DNA from: Lewinella sp041392765
GTDB taxonomy: Bacteria; Bacteroidota; Bacteroidia; Chitinophagales; Saprospiraceae
Assembly (NCBI GenBank): GCA_041392765.1
Contig: JAWKLL010000025.1
Coordinates: forward strand, 15,889 to 79,888
Length of the DNA stretch: 64,000 nt
Direction: 5' to 3'
Under the pieces are notes generated by a model. The model worked only from the letters and a program-made list of their open reading frames with translations. It was not told the origin of the DNA and searched no databases. Positions 17,901-28,519 of the stretch are shown piece after piece. Made by a program: the position numbers and the translations under genes. Numbering within the stretch: position 1 is the first letter of the stretch; each line of letters starts with the position of its first letter.

Positions 17901-20226
17901 AATTGGTACCCGCAGGATTTGTGAGAAAATCATCTTGGGGTCGCGCCGCAACCATTACTTCATCATAAGGAATTGAGGGGTTGTCGCAACTCAATGGCAC
18001 GGCTTGATCTTGAGGGAAAGCTGCCAGGTTGGTTATGGCTAAGTTTCCTCCACTGCAATTAGGATAGATAACTACGGCATCCGTTGCCGAAAGGCCACCC
18101 TGATCGGTTACCGTGCACTCAATCAAATAGCTGTAATCTTCCCCATCGCAACCTACAGGCGAAATAACGACTGTTGGGTTTTGTTCATATATAAGCGGTT
18201 CTGGATGGGTGTGGTCATTATGTTGTAAAGTCACCCGCCATGCGTACTGCATATTAGCAGTAGATTCAGCATCCGTTACGTTAGCGGATAGCGTCAATTG
18301 AGTAGCGTTTGTAACGGAGTATAGGTCGCCTTGTTGAGGATTTGTAATAGAAACTGTTGGCGCTGTGTTGTTAATGGAAATAACCACGCTTTTTGAATCC
18401 GTGAACCCAAAGGCATCCGAAACAGTTAGCGTCGCTGTAAAAGACGACTGGCCGACCCCTGTATAAACGTGCGTAGGGTTGGCTTGTGTGGATGAAGTCC
18501 CATCCCCAAAATTCCAAGAATAAGAAGTTATGGAACCATCAGGGTCATAAGAACCAGCAGAACTAAAGCTTACGGTAAGTGGTGCTGTTCCAAAAGAAGG
18601 GGTGGCACTAGCATTGGCAATAGGGGGTAAATTACCTCCGAAGCTGATGCGACGAATAGTACCACTGTAGATATCTGTGATGACAAGTGAATTATCTAAT
18701 GGATTGACGTTGAGGTGAACGATGCCATTACCGAAACCGTTTGCTGCAAAATTGCGAACTCTGTTTATCCCACTAAGACCTCCGGGCACACCCGCTTTAA
18801 TCCAATCTTCCCCAAAATCAGCAAAAAAAACGGTGTTCTGATAGTCTGGGCCAAAGGTTGCATAGGGATAAAAAACACCACCAGTAGAAGAATTACCAGG
18901 GAAGGCCGTACCAATGGTAGGTGATCCTGACGCGCCAATACTGGTAGTCGTAGCGGTGGTGCCGCTGAATGTTGGTGTCTGTGTGTTATTATTTTGATGT
19001 TGCCATGCTAATGCTGGCCTACTGTGCGTAAACCGACGTTGAGCAGGGTTACTATTAACGGTATAAGAAGTAGGCTGTGTGCACAGGTCTCGAAAAAGCT
19101 GGTTGCCCTCATCTTGATTTCTTGCACCACTGTTATAATAGCCACTCATAATGGATTGCCCTTCATACAATGGCCATCCACAATTTAATCCTCCTACGGG
19201 TACGACATGCAAATCCTCCCAGGTATTCCAGCCTACATCACCGATATATAGCGTGCCTGGGTTAGCTGCACTGGGGTTGGTACTACCCGTTGCCAGGTTG
19301 ATAGTCATACGGAAAGGATTACGTAGCCCCATTGTCCATACTCTTGATTGTGCAGAGCGCGGGTTATTAGCTTGATAATGCGGGTTAGATGAAATAGCAT
19401 TTCCCGTATTGGGGTCAACCCTTAATACTTTGCCTGCATGAGAATTGAGAACTTGGCTTTTAAACGACCCCACATTCTCTGCTGGACGAATAATGCCGTC
19501 ATTTAAGGCTTGTTGCCAATAAGTTTCGTTTGCATTACCTGCATCAACGGATGCGTAGCTGCCATTATCCCCTGTGGAAAGTAATAATGTTCCATCGCTT
19601 CCAAATACAATGCAGCCACCAGCATGTGATTCATGAACCAGGGGGACTCCTGTCTGGCGAGTTTCTCCAATGAGTATATTACGGCTATTGTAATTGGTAC
19701 TCCACGTACTACTACTTTTGTTAACTGTATATGATGTCAATCTACATATTGATGCTTGGTAATACGTGTTAGTATTTGCATTATACTGTGATGTCCCGAA
19801 AAAGAACAGGTGATGTCTGTCAACAGCATAGTATAGGTATATTTTTCCATTTGTATCAAAACTAGGATCTAAAGCAACAGATAGCAGGCCAAAATCACGC
19901 CAATTACCAACTTCCTGAGAAATATCCAGAAAGGGGGTGTTTTGTTTTATGTAAGAAGTACCATTCCAGGTCGATTTATATATCCTACCAGCTTTATCCC
20001 ACACGACCATGTGTTGTCCATCGCTAGTGAAAAGTGCTCCCATGGGTTGATCGTAGCCTGTTTGGATGTTGGCTGAAACGAAACCACTCGGTAGTTGTCC
20101 CCATAGGGGTATACCCGAAAAAATAGCAAAGAGAATAACTTGCTTGATGAGTTTAACCGTAGGATTTTCATAATCGTAACGCGGTTTGATTTGTATTCTT
20201 TTAAATGGAAAGAAGGAATACCCCAA
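14932..20226 (-). CDS. PQQ-type sugar dehydrogenase-like protein with PKD, LamG, SprB, BIG2 and T9SS domains (multiple frameshifts)
   Basis: One protein of about 1,760 residues spread over several frames. The N-terminal 500 residues resemble the glucose/sorbosone dehydrogenase propeller: GLLSVALDPSFDTNGKIYLYY, VHESHAGGCIVFGSDGTLLLSTGDN, WTMGLRNPFRM, TLYIGDVGWNTWEDLHVV. A PKD domain follows (SYDPDGSITSYSWNFGDGTS). Next come a LamG domain (MTVEAWVKPSN), several SprB-type repeats (NVSCNGNADGEVQATPIGG), a BIG2 domain (VSVNPSSSTLYESQTV), a second LamG and a type A T9SS domain (ILPNPFSNQFTASFEL, PSGVYLLSVQAG). Frame changes lie near 17745, 16735, 16600-16660, 16265, 15845 and 15640. An ATG at 20171 (MKILRLNSSSKLFSLLFF) with one T-run error may be the true start and a better signal peptide. 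Confidence 0.8.
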
Positions 20227-20643
20227 TCATTTAAATTAGAATAGTTTAGACAAATGAAAATCAGCTCGCACAGGAATACACCTTGCAAATGCATGAATTT
20301 TAATAAACTGTTGATTGGGTAGAGTAGAAGAACGGTATTGTTAAAAACAGACTGTCACTTTTTATTATGTAAATTTAAATATTAAAGTGGGAAGGGTTTA
20401 ATGTTTTAGCAATTGATATTTTTACGTATTAAAATTTTCTTTTAAGTCCATGTTTAGTTATTTATCGCTTTACAGTAAGTATTTAATAAAAGTAATCTTT
20501 GCCACGTATTGACAACCGTTGGAACGTAATAACAAAGAACCGCCCTTTTTCAATTATTTTAAAAAGGCGATTACCATCTTATTAGAATACTAAAGGCATT
20601 TGTTACATTTCTTTTGAGTTAACCACAGCAGTGTTGGTATTTA
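20227..20643. other. AT-rich intergenic region
   Basis: The spacer between two minus-strand giant genes is very AT-rich, with no ORF worth calling and no clear TAnnTTTG on the minus strand. Its only clear feature is the hairpin at 20541-20569. Confidence 0.5.
20541..20569 (-). terminator. Terminator after the repeat array
   Basis: CGCCCTTTTT pairs with AAAAAGGCG with one bulge. On the minus strand it is followed by GTTCTTTGTTATT, about 75 bp after the stop at 20644. Confidence 0.55.
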
Positions 20644-22433
20644 TTAATTTCCATCCCATGGAAAACTGCCACAATCTACTTTCAAAAATGTTAGCTCTAT
20701 ACTATCAGTAGCACTGGTACAAGGCCCTGCGCCATCGGGGTCTGTGGTCGTCCAAGTCAGGGTGACGGTGGTACCAGTTTCAGCAGCAGCAGGCGTGTAA
20801 GTCGTGCTGGCCATGCTGGCATTGGCAAACGCGCCCGTTCCGCCCGTCCACATACCTGCGCCGTTAGCGGTAGCCGTAATCGACACCGGATCGTTACCAC
20901 AAACAGTCTGATCAGCTCCGGCGTTGGCGGTAGCGGGGGTGTTGATGATGATGTTAACCATGTCCGACGCATGGTACAAGGCTCTTGTGCCATCGGGGTC
21001 TGTGGTCGTCAAGTCAGGGTGACGGTGGTACCAGTTTCAGCAGCAGCAGGCGTATAAGTAGTGCTGGCCATGTTGGCATTGGCAAACGTGCCCGTTCCGC
21101 CCGTCCACATACCTGCGCCGTTAGCGGTAGCCGTAATCGACACCGGATCGTTACCACAAACAGTCTGATCAGCTCCGGCGTTGGCGGTAGCGGGAGTGTT
21201 GATGGTGATGTCAACCATGTCCGACGCACTGGTACAAGGCCATGCGCCATCGGGGTCTGTGGTCGTCCAAGTCAGGGTGACGGTTGTACCAATTTCAGCC
21301 ATCGTAGGCGTATAAGTCGTGCTGGCCATGCTGGCATTGGCAAACGTGCCCGTTCCGCCCGTCCACATACCCGCGCCGTTAGCGGTAGCCGCAATCGACA
21401 CCTGAGCGTTGCCACAAACGGTCTGATCTGCACCCGCGTTGGCAGTAGCGGGAGTGTTGATGGTGATGTCAACCATATCCGATGCACTGGTACAAGGCTT
21501 GCGCCATCGGGGTCTGCCGTCGTCCAAGTGAGGGTGACGGTGGTACCAATTTCAGCCATTGTAGGCGTATAAGTTGTGCTGGCCATGTTGGCATTGGCAA
21601 ACGCGCCCGTTCCGCCCGTCCACATACCTGCGCCGTTAGCGGTAGCCGTAATCGACACCGGGCGTTACCACAAACGGTCTGATACGCACCGGCGTTGGCG
21701 GTAGCAGGAGTGTTGATGGTGATGTCAACCATGTCCGATGCACTGGTACAAGGCCTTGCGCCATCGGGGTCTGCGGTCGTCCAAGTCAGGGAGACGGTTG
21801 TACCAATTTCAGCCGTCGTAGGCGTATAAGTCGTGCTGGCCATGCTGGCATTGGCAAACGTGCCCGTGCCACAGTCCACATACCCTGCGCCGTTAGCGGT
21901 AGCCGTAATCGACACCGGAGCGTTGCCACAAACGGGCTGATCGGCACCGGCGTTGGCGGTAGCAGGGTATTGATGATGATGTCAACCATGTCCGACGCAC
22001 TGGTACAAGGCCTGCGCCATCAGGGTCTGTGGTCGTCAAGTCAGGGTGACGGTGGTACCAATTTCAGCAGCAGCAGGCGTAGAAGTAGTGCTGGCCATGT
22101 TGGCATTGGCAAACGTGCCCGTTCCGCCCGTCCACATACCTGCGCCGTTAGCGGTAGCCGTAATCGACACCGGATCGTTACCACAAACAGTCTGATCAGC
22201 TCCGGCGTTGGCGGTAGCGGGAGTGTTGATGGTGATGACCATCATATCGATGCACTGGTACAAGGCTGCGCCATCGGGGTCTGCCGTCGTCAAGTGAGGG
22301 TGACGGTTGTACCAATTTCAGCCATCGTGGCGTACTTAAGTCGTGCTGGCCATGCTGGCATTGGCAAACGTGCCCGTTCCGCCCGTCCACATACCTGCGC
22401 CGTTAGCGTTAGCCGCAATCGACACAGGATTTA
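20644..22433 (-). pseudogene. Orphan array of seven ~255-bp Ig-like units with a duplicate 3' end
   Basis: Seven near-identical units lie downstream of a stop codon. Each encodes about 85 residues with NAGADQTVCGN, PVSITATANGAGMWTGGTG, ASTTYTP and VTLTWTTxDPDG. Unit spacing (253-259 bp) varies by single bases, so the frame changes nearly every unit. The last unit ends LTFLKVDCGSFPWDGN and stop, identical to the end of the upstream gene. The segment has no start of its own. It is either a silent 3' reservoir formed by tandem duplication, part of one longer coding array broken by read errors, or an assembly artefact. The inner stop at 22434 separates it from the gene. Confidence 0.6.
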
Positions 22434-22690
22434 TTAATTTCCATCCCATGGAAAACTGCCACAATCTACTTTCAAAAATGTTAGCTCTATACTATCAGTA
22501 GCACTGGTACAAGGCCCTGCGCCATCGGGGTCTGCCGTCGTCCAAGTCAGGGTGACGGTGGTACCGATTTCAGCCATCGTAGGCGTGTAAGTCGTGCTGG
22601 CCATGCTGGCATTGGCAAACGTGCCCGTGCCGCCCGTCCACATACCTGCGCCGTTAGCGGTAGCCGTAATCGACACCGGAGCGTTACCAC
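20644..22690 (-). repeat. Tandem repeat array, eight units of about 255 bp
   Basis: The marker GTTAGCGGTAGCC recurs with small variation near 20866, 21120, 21379, 21637, 21894, 22147, 22402 and 22655. Spacings are 253-259 bp. Seven units lie beyond the inner stop and one forms the end of the intact gene. Units differ at only a few positions, so expansion is recent or homogenised. Confidence 0.85.
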
Positions 22691-25600
22691 AAACAGTCTG
22701 ATCGGTACCGGCGTTGGCGGTAGCGTTGATGGTCACAGTTGCCAAATCGACAGCACCTGCACACGAGCCACTTCCATCCGGATCAGGAATAGTAGCCGTA
22801 ACGTTGATGGTCATGCCAACCTCCCCGGCGGCAGGAGTATAGGTGAAAGTCCCGGAGCCATTGTTGAGGGTGGTCGTGGAAAAATTAGCCAGGGTGCCAT
22901 TGGAAGTTGTTATACTTGCCGGTCCATTAGCCACGGTGTAATTGAAGGTGGCAGGAGATACACCACAGACCACTACAGTTTCGGTAATGGTTACAGCCGG
23001 AGGCGCCGGACAAGGGCATGGCGTTTCGTTTACCACAATGGGTACAATATCCACGCAGCCCTGAGCCGTTTCTTTCCGAATATAATAAGTTGTTCCCGTA
23101 GCAGCCATAGTAGGATCAGGTACTGTTAGATCGGAGCTGTTTAGTGGATTAGATGCAGTGTGATAAGAAACTGTACCAGTGGTAGCATTGGCATCCGTTA
23201 AACCGGTAAATACAAGATCAGTAAGGTTAACCGTGGTAAGCGGGCAGCTATTGGTCACTGGAGAATTGACACTCAAATTCGGAATTGCGAGCGCCGGAGT
23301 AGTAAAAGGCACATCTACAAAACAGTCATTATCTCCATTCCAAATTCTCACTACATAATCCGTGTTGTGCATTAATCCGGTGAAGGTTTCGTTGCCATCC
23401 ATTACGTTCGCGTTGCCCGCATCCCCATAGGCTGGGCCACCGGTTGCCGGCCATGCAGTGGCTTGCAAAATAGCCGCTTGATCGCCATTAACAATATTGG
23501 AAATGGTAGCTTGTGCATCGGCATTGGGCGTACTACCTGTACACGAACCCAAGGTGAAAGAAGGCGGATCGTTGGTAGGCATCACACAGTTTGCCCCCCG
23601 AGGACAAACAATTACCTCCAACTCTGCGGTAGCTGTAGTGGAGCAACCATTGGTTGGATTCGTTACTGTAACGGTATATTTTTTCACTTCTGCCCCAAAG
23701 ATGGCCACAATCGGGTCTTCTGAATAAATATTGCTCAATGAACCGTCATTCGGCGACCATTGGTACTCATAACTTCCAGCAGGACTGACCGTCAAATCGA
23801 ATTGAAGCCCATCATCTCCTAAACAAGCGAATATATCCGTAATGGAAGCAATGGGAGCAGCTTCGTTGGAAACACTAACCGTCACCGTGGTAGTAGCTAC
23901 ACAGCCGCTGATGTTTGTAGCAGTCAGTGTATAGGTAGTTGTTTCGGTAACACAAGCGAGGGGGTTCGCTTCAAAGGGATTGGAAAGCCCCGGTGAAGGA
24001 GTCCACACATAGGCTACCTGCGCTTGAGGGGTGGTGCCGATCTGTACGCAAGCACCTTCGCATACTGTTTGATTTTCAAGAACGGGTAATTGAAAATCCG
24101 TTACAAAAATGGTAACCTCTGCTGTACTGGAACATCCGGCTTCTGTTTTGGTGACGGTAAACGAATAAGTGCCACTGGCAGTAGGGGTGAAAATCGGTGT
24201 AGGTGCGTTGGCATTATCCAAACCTGCGGCAGGCGACCAACTGTAACTACCAGTCGAATTAGCAGCACTTCCTAGCTGCACGGATTCATTTAGGCAGATG
24301 GCGGCATTATCTCCTGCAATAGGAGGGGTAATATTGGGCGTAATCGTTTGTGTAGCCGTAGCATCACAGCCGGAAGCATTCCTGATGGTTAAGGTGAAAA
24401 CAGTTGGGGAACTAGGGGGGGGATTCAGTGTTGTTGGTGACTGAATATTTGGGGCTGAGACCAAAGCGGCAGGTGACCAGCTGTAGTTCGCCATCCCACT
24501 GGGAGCAGTAGCCCCCAAAGAGACAGCACCGTCGGATGGGCAATAAGGTATATCTGGCAGACTAAAAGCAGGTACTTGTGTGCCAACATTTACATTTACG
24601 GCATCAGAAGTGCTGCACCCTAATGAAGTGTTGGTAATTTCGAGCATAAACGTCGTATTTACGGCAACCAATACTTCCGGTTGAGCATCATTCTGGTCAG
24701 TCCCATTTTGCCAGTTGGCATTGGCAGGCGTCCAGGAATAGGTATAGCCTGGTACATGGGTAGGTATGCCCTAGTTGCACCGTACCATTATCGCAAACTA
24801 AAATGTCGGGTTGCATTAGCAGGAATGGTAGCGACATCAACGAAGACATTATCTGTTGTGGTACAACTGAGCGGGTATCTGTTACGGTAACTGTAAACGA
24901 GGAGATCAGAGGATGGTGACCGTTGGATCGGAAATGATATCACTGTCTAAGAAATCACCATTTGACCATTGGTAGGTATAGTCAGCTACGGTAGCTTGCC
25001 CAATCTGAACAGGTTGAGTTGACACAGGTAGCCGCATCATTGGCACTGAAAACCGGTAGCGACCAAGCCGGCTGGTTGGTCATTATCTGCCTTGTACACA
25101 TGAAGGAAGGATCGTACGGACTGGTCATGGTTACAGTATAGGTACGCGCCACGTTATCGGTCAATTGCACAATGCGCTCGTCGTGCGGAAAAGACCTACC
25201 GCAGGAGACTAAGAATAATTGAAATCATCAGGGTTGAAAGAATAACTGTCAGCAGCAAAGCTACGAGCGTAACGTTGCCACCATTGATGTCAAAATCGGG
25301 ACAACTGTTGGGTGCGACCACGTTTATATCCACTACACATCCACAGGTCTGGTGGTACTACAACTTCATCAAAACAGCTGGTGCCACCGTGCAGGAAACT
25401 TCCAGTTGGTAGGTGGTGGGTGAACCAACCGATGCGGTTACTGGTACGCGGTCCTTCATTGGTGACATTTACAAAATCTCCACTCACTTAGGATACTCCA
25501 GAAATAGGTTTATTGATGTTGATTGTTTGGTCTTCTTCACCAATTAAGCGAGGTCCGCAACCATCTACCCAAGCTCGGGCTTCGATGACGTGAGCCAGCA

Positions 25601-28264
25601 CTTCATCCACAAAAATACATCCCTCTTTCTCGGCCGTAACGTAATAAAGAATAGGGTCAGGGTTAGGTAATGACAAACTTCCCGGCGTAAAGGTGGGTTG
25701 GGCAATCATATTATTGGGCAGGTAATTTATTACTGCCATATGAAGCAAACCCGCTTCCGCGGGTACACCTAAAGTGGTGGTTCCTCCTTTACATATCGTT
25801 ACATCGGTAGCAAAATTGGGGTTAGTAGGAGGTGCTACCGGAGACACCAGCACCATATCAGAGCTGCAAGTACCCCCTCCCGTAACCGGAATGGACAACA
25901 TTAAAGTGTAAGTAGTAGCCGTAGTCGGGTTCGCCAGCGGTTGGGCACAATCTGTACACGATAGGTCAGTCCCCCCGGCGACCAACTATAAGCACTCCGC
26001 CAACCCGGGATGGCGCACTGCCGATACGAAATCGCCAGCACATACACTGGCATCGTGTGGCATTGGCAGTATACATTGACCGTTGCCTGATCAATTTGGC
26101 GACAGTTATTGCCATCCGTTACCGTTACGGTATAAATAGTGGCGGAAGCGGGGGCTGACGCTGGGGTTCTCCACGGCCGCCGCTCCCTGATCCCAGACAT
26201 AGATAAATGGGATTGTTCCCTGTCGCTACAGGGCTGCCACCGATGGTGACTGCTGTCGTGGACAGGTATTGAAGATACCGCCGGCATCTACCGTAGGTGC
26301 ATCAAAATTTACCTAATACGGCTGCTACGCTGCTCGTACTGATGAGGGTATTACCACAACAATCACTATTGCGGCTGATGCGCCGGAAGTACCGATCGGA
26401 GGTAGCCGGAGATGGCGTATAATTTTGAGTTGTGGCACCTTCGATTTCCATCCAGGGGCCACCGGGGGAATCCGCCACTTCCCATTGGTACAAGGCCTTG
26501 ATTTTTGCCTGGGTGTAAGGCGCACCATTTGCGTAAAGCAACGGCATGTTTGCCCCAGGAATAGCGATTTCTTCCCCCAATAGTTGATCTACTGGCGTTT
26601 CGACAGACCGTTTGCGTAACGGGATTCAGTTGATCCGATACTGCGTTGAAGTTAGCAGAACCGCAGATGGCCAATTTTGTGAAGAAGAAATCAGACGATC
26701 CTCCCACCCGGGGTGTTTGGGGGTGGTTTGAGGGTAGTCCATGCCGGCGGTTTGCCCCATAAAATAAATATGGTCAGTGTCAACATATAAACTATAGTTC
26801 CGTGCTCCAGTCCGTCCCAAAACATCAAACTCCGAACTACTGTAAGTTGAGAAAATAGTATTTCCTCCCGTCAGGCGGTCGAGTTTAGTAACGAATACCA
26901 TTGGCGGCAAAACCCGGTTGAGTTTGAGGGAAATCTCCAGAATAGGTAAAACCTGCAATGATAACTGGTCTCTATAACGGCAATTCAGGTTGTTGGTCTG
27001 CTCGGTACCTGAAAGTAGCGTGAAGGTTTGCACCTGAGCGTTTTCGTCTAAGCGAATGTATGCCGTTTCCGTATTACCCTTTGGGGTGCTGCCGTCAGTG
27101 GTGGGGCTAACATAGGGTGTTCCCCTTACACCTAAAGCTATATGTGCTTGGCCGTTTATAATTTCAATATCTACGCCTCCCTGAAAATTAAGCGACTCAC
27201 TGCCCAAATAGGTTGAAGCCAATGGCAATCCAGTATCTGATCTAACTTTTGGTATAACATCCCGAAAACTGTTGCGTTGATACCCGTTGAGGTAGGATAA
27301 TCAGTTGATTATAAATCCGAGTATATGTACTGCGCCATCGGCCACCGCCATATCGAAGTCCCCAAAAAAAGTACTACTGGAACTGTGCTGAACTACCGGA
27401 AATAAGAGAGCAGGTGTAAGTCCCGCAAGATCATATTGCAAATAGAGTAGTCCACCGTTGCTAGGCGTGCTGCCGTCGGTGGTAGGAAAGCCGTTGGTGC
27501 CTATGCCAAGTATATATGCACTTTTCCGTCGTCAGCAACTAGTAAGGTATGAGGTTGATCATTAGCATCTCCCTCCGATCATGCTTGATCCTGTGCTACC
27601 TGAAGCAGCATCTATCCGCATGAAAACAAAATCATCTCTTACAATAGTTCCCGAAGAAGGTGGTGGTAACGGTGCTTCCATCGGTGGTTGGAAAATTACC
27701 GTTTGAAGCACCTAGTATATAGACGATGCCGCCACTTACTTCAATGTCAAGACCTCGATCGCTTGCATTAGAAGCGTAAATGTGATTGCTTAAAACCCCT
27801 CGCATTGGCGTCGATGCGGGTGTAGAAGAGGCTCATCACATTGATATCCGTTTCCATGTGAACCGAGCCATCGGTGGGTTGGAAAATTGAAACTTCCCGT
27901 AAAGCCGGTTATGTGTCAATGCATTATACCTAGTGCAGAACCAAAATCTCCATCATTACCGCCTATATAAGTAGCGTATAATATCTGCCCATTGGCATCC
28001 AGCTTCTGCATATACCACATCTCCTGCGGCACTATTTGAGCCTGTACCACCAAATACACTGCCATCGGTTACCGGAAAGCCTTGCTGCACATCAAGCAAA
28101 ACATGGAAGACCCCATCGACAAATACAGCATCTTTGATAGTTTCCGTACCGCTGCCACCGTGGATGAAGGAGGACGTAATATACGTTTGGGCAGTGACAA
28201 AAGAATTCAACTGAAGAATCACGAATATAGAAAAAACGGTGTATAGGTGAACGAGTACATTCAC
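22434..28264 (-). CDS. Giant secreted SBBP-propeller / Ig-like protein with KVDCG-FPW tail (many frameshifts)
   Basis: The likely start is the GTG at 28264 (VNVLVHLYTVFSIFVILQLNS..TAQ), a signal peptide. The first 500 residues carry SBBP-type propeller repeats (GFPVTDGSVFGGTG, MPLASTYLGSESLNFQGGVD, DYPQTTP). Next is a single Ig-like module (ALYQWEVADSPGGPWMEIEG), then about ten Ig-like modules of 80-90 residues. These include SYSWSPAAGLDNANAP, CEGACVQIGTTPQAQVAYVW and FACLGDDGLQFDLTVSPAG. The last module is one copy of the 255-bp array unit. It ends LKVDCGSFPWDGN immediately before the stop; no T9SS type A or B motif is visible. The stretch 22434-24671 is one clean frame of 745 codons. From 24.7 to 28.2 kb the frame breaks every 100-300 bp, so residue counts there are approximate. 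Confidence 0.65.
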
Positions 28265-28334
28265 TTTTGGTAGTTCATGTGTTATGATTGGGTAAGATAA
28301 AAACAAAAAAAGGGGGGCAAAATCCCCATGATCA

Positions 28335-28370
28335 TCAAATAAAAGGCACGGCATCTCGAAAGATGCCGCG
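28335..28370 (-). terminator. Terminator between two giant genes
   Basis: CGGCATCT (28349-28356) pairs with AGATGCCG (28361-28368). On the minus strand it is followed by CCTTTTATTT. It closes transcription of the upstream giant gene before the next one starts at 28264. Confidence 0.65.
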
Positions 28371-28443
28371 CTTCACAAATTCATAATCACGTAAAAAAAG
28401 ATCTTTTATAGTAAAGCTCAAATAAATGAGTTAACTACTCAAC

Positions 28444-28519
28444 TTAATTGCCATTCCAAGGGAATGTGCCGCCAAGCCCCATCCCCCGCCTTCCCCTACT
28501 GGGAAGGAGCCAAAGTCGA
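28444..28519 (-). repeat. Second tail-coding remnant interrupted by a palindromic repeat
   Basis: Just after the stop of the upstream gene a second, in-frame-compatible copy of the tail appears: LGGTFPWNGN and stop (28475-28444). Between the two copies is a GC-rich palindrome, CTTCCCAGTAGGGGAAG, of the kind of dispersed GGGGA-rich repeat common in Bacteroidota intergenic DNA. The 16 bases GCGGCACATTCCCTTGG are shared by both tail copies. Confidence 0.5.

Noticed and set aside
20644..20690. KVDCG-FPW tail as a normal type A/B T9SS signal
   Set aside because: It lacks the PNPF..GxxV / LPxGxY pattern of type A and the SPNGDGIND..DRWG pattern of type B seen in other genes of this window.
20985..22437. 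Plus-strand ORFs in the repeat array (for example 21970-22437)
   Set aside because: They are reverse-strand shadows: basic, low-complexity translations (RARSARPHTCAVSGSRNRH) that recur with the repeat unit.
20644..22690. CRISPR array
   Set aside because: The repeated unit is about 255 bp and codes for an Ig-like module; there are no short repeats with unique spacers and no cas genes.
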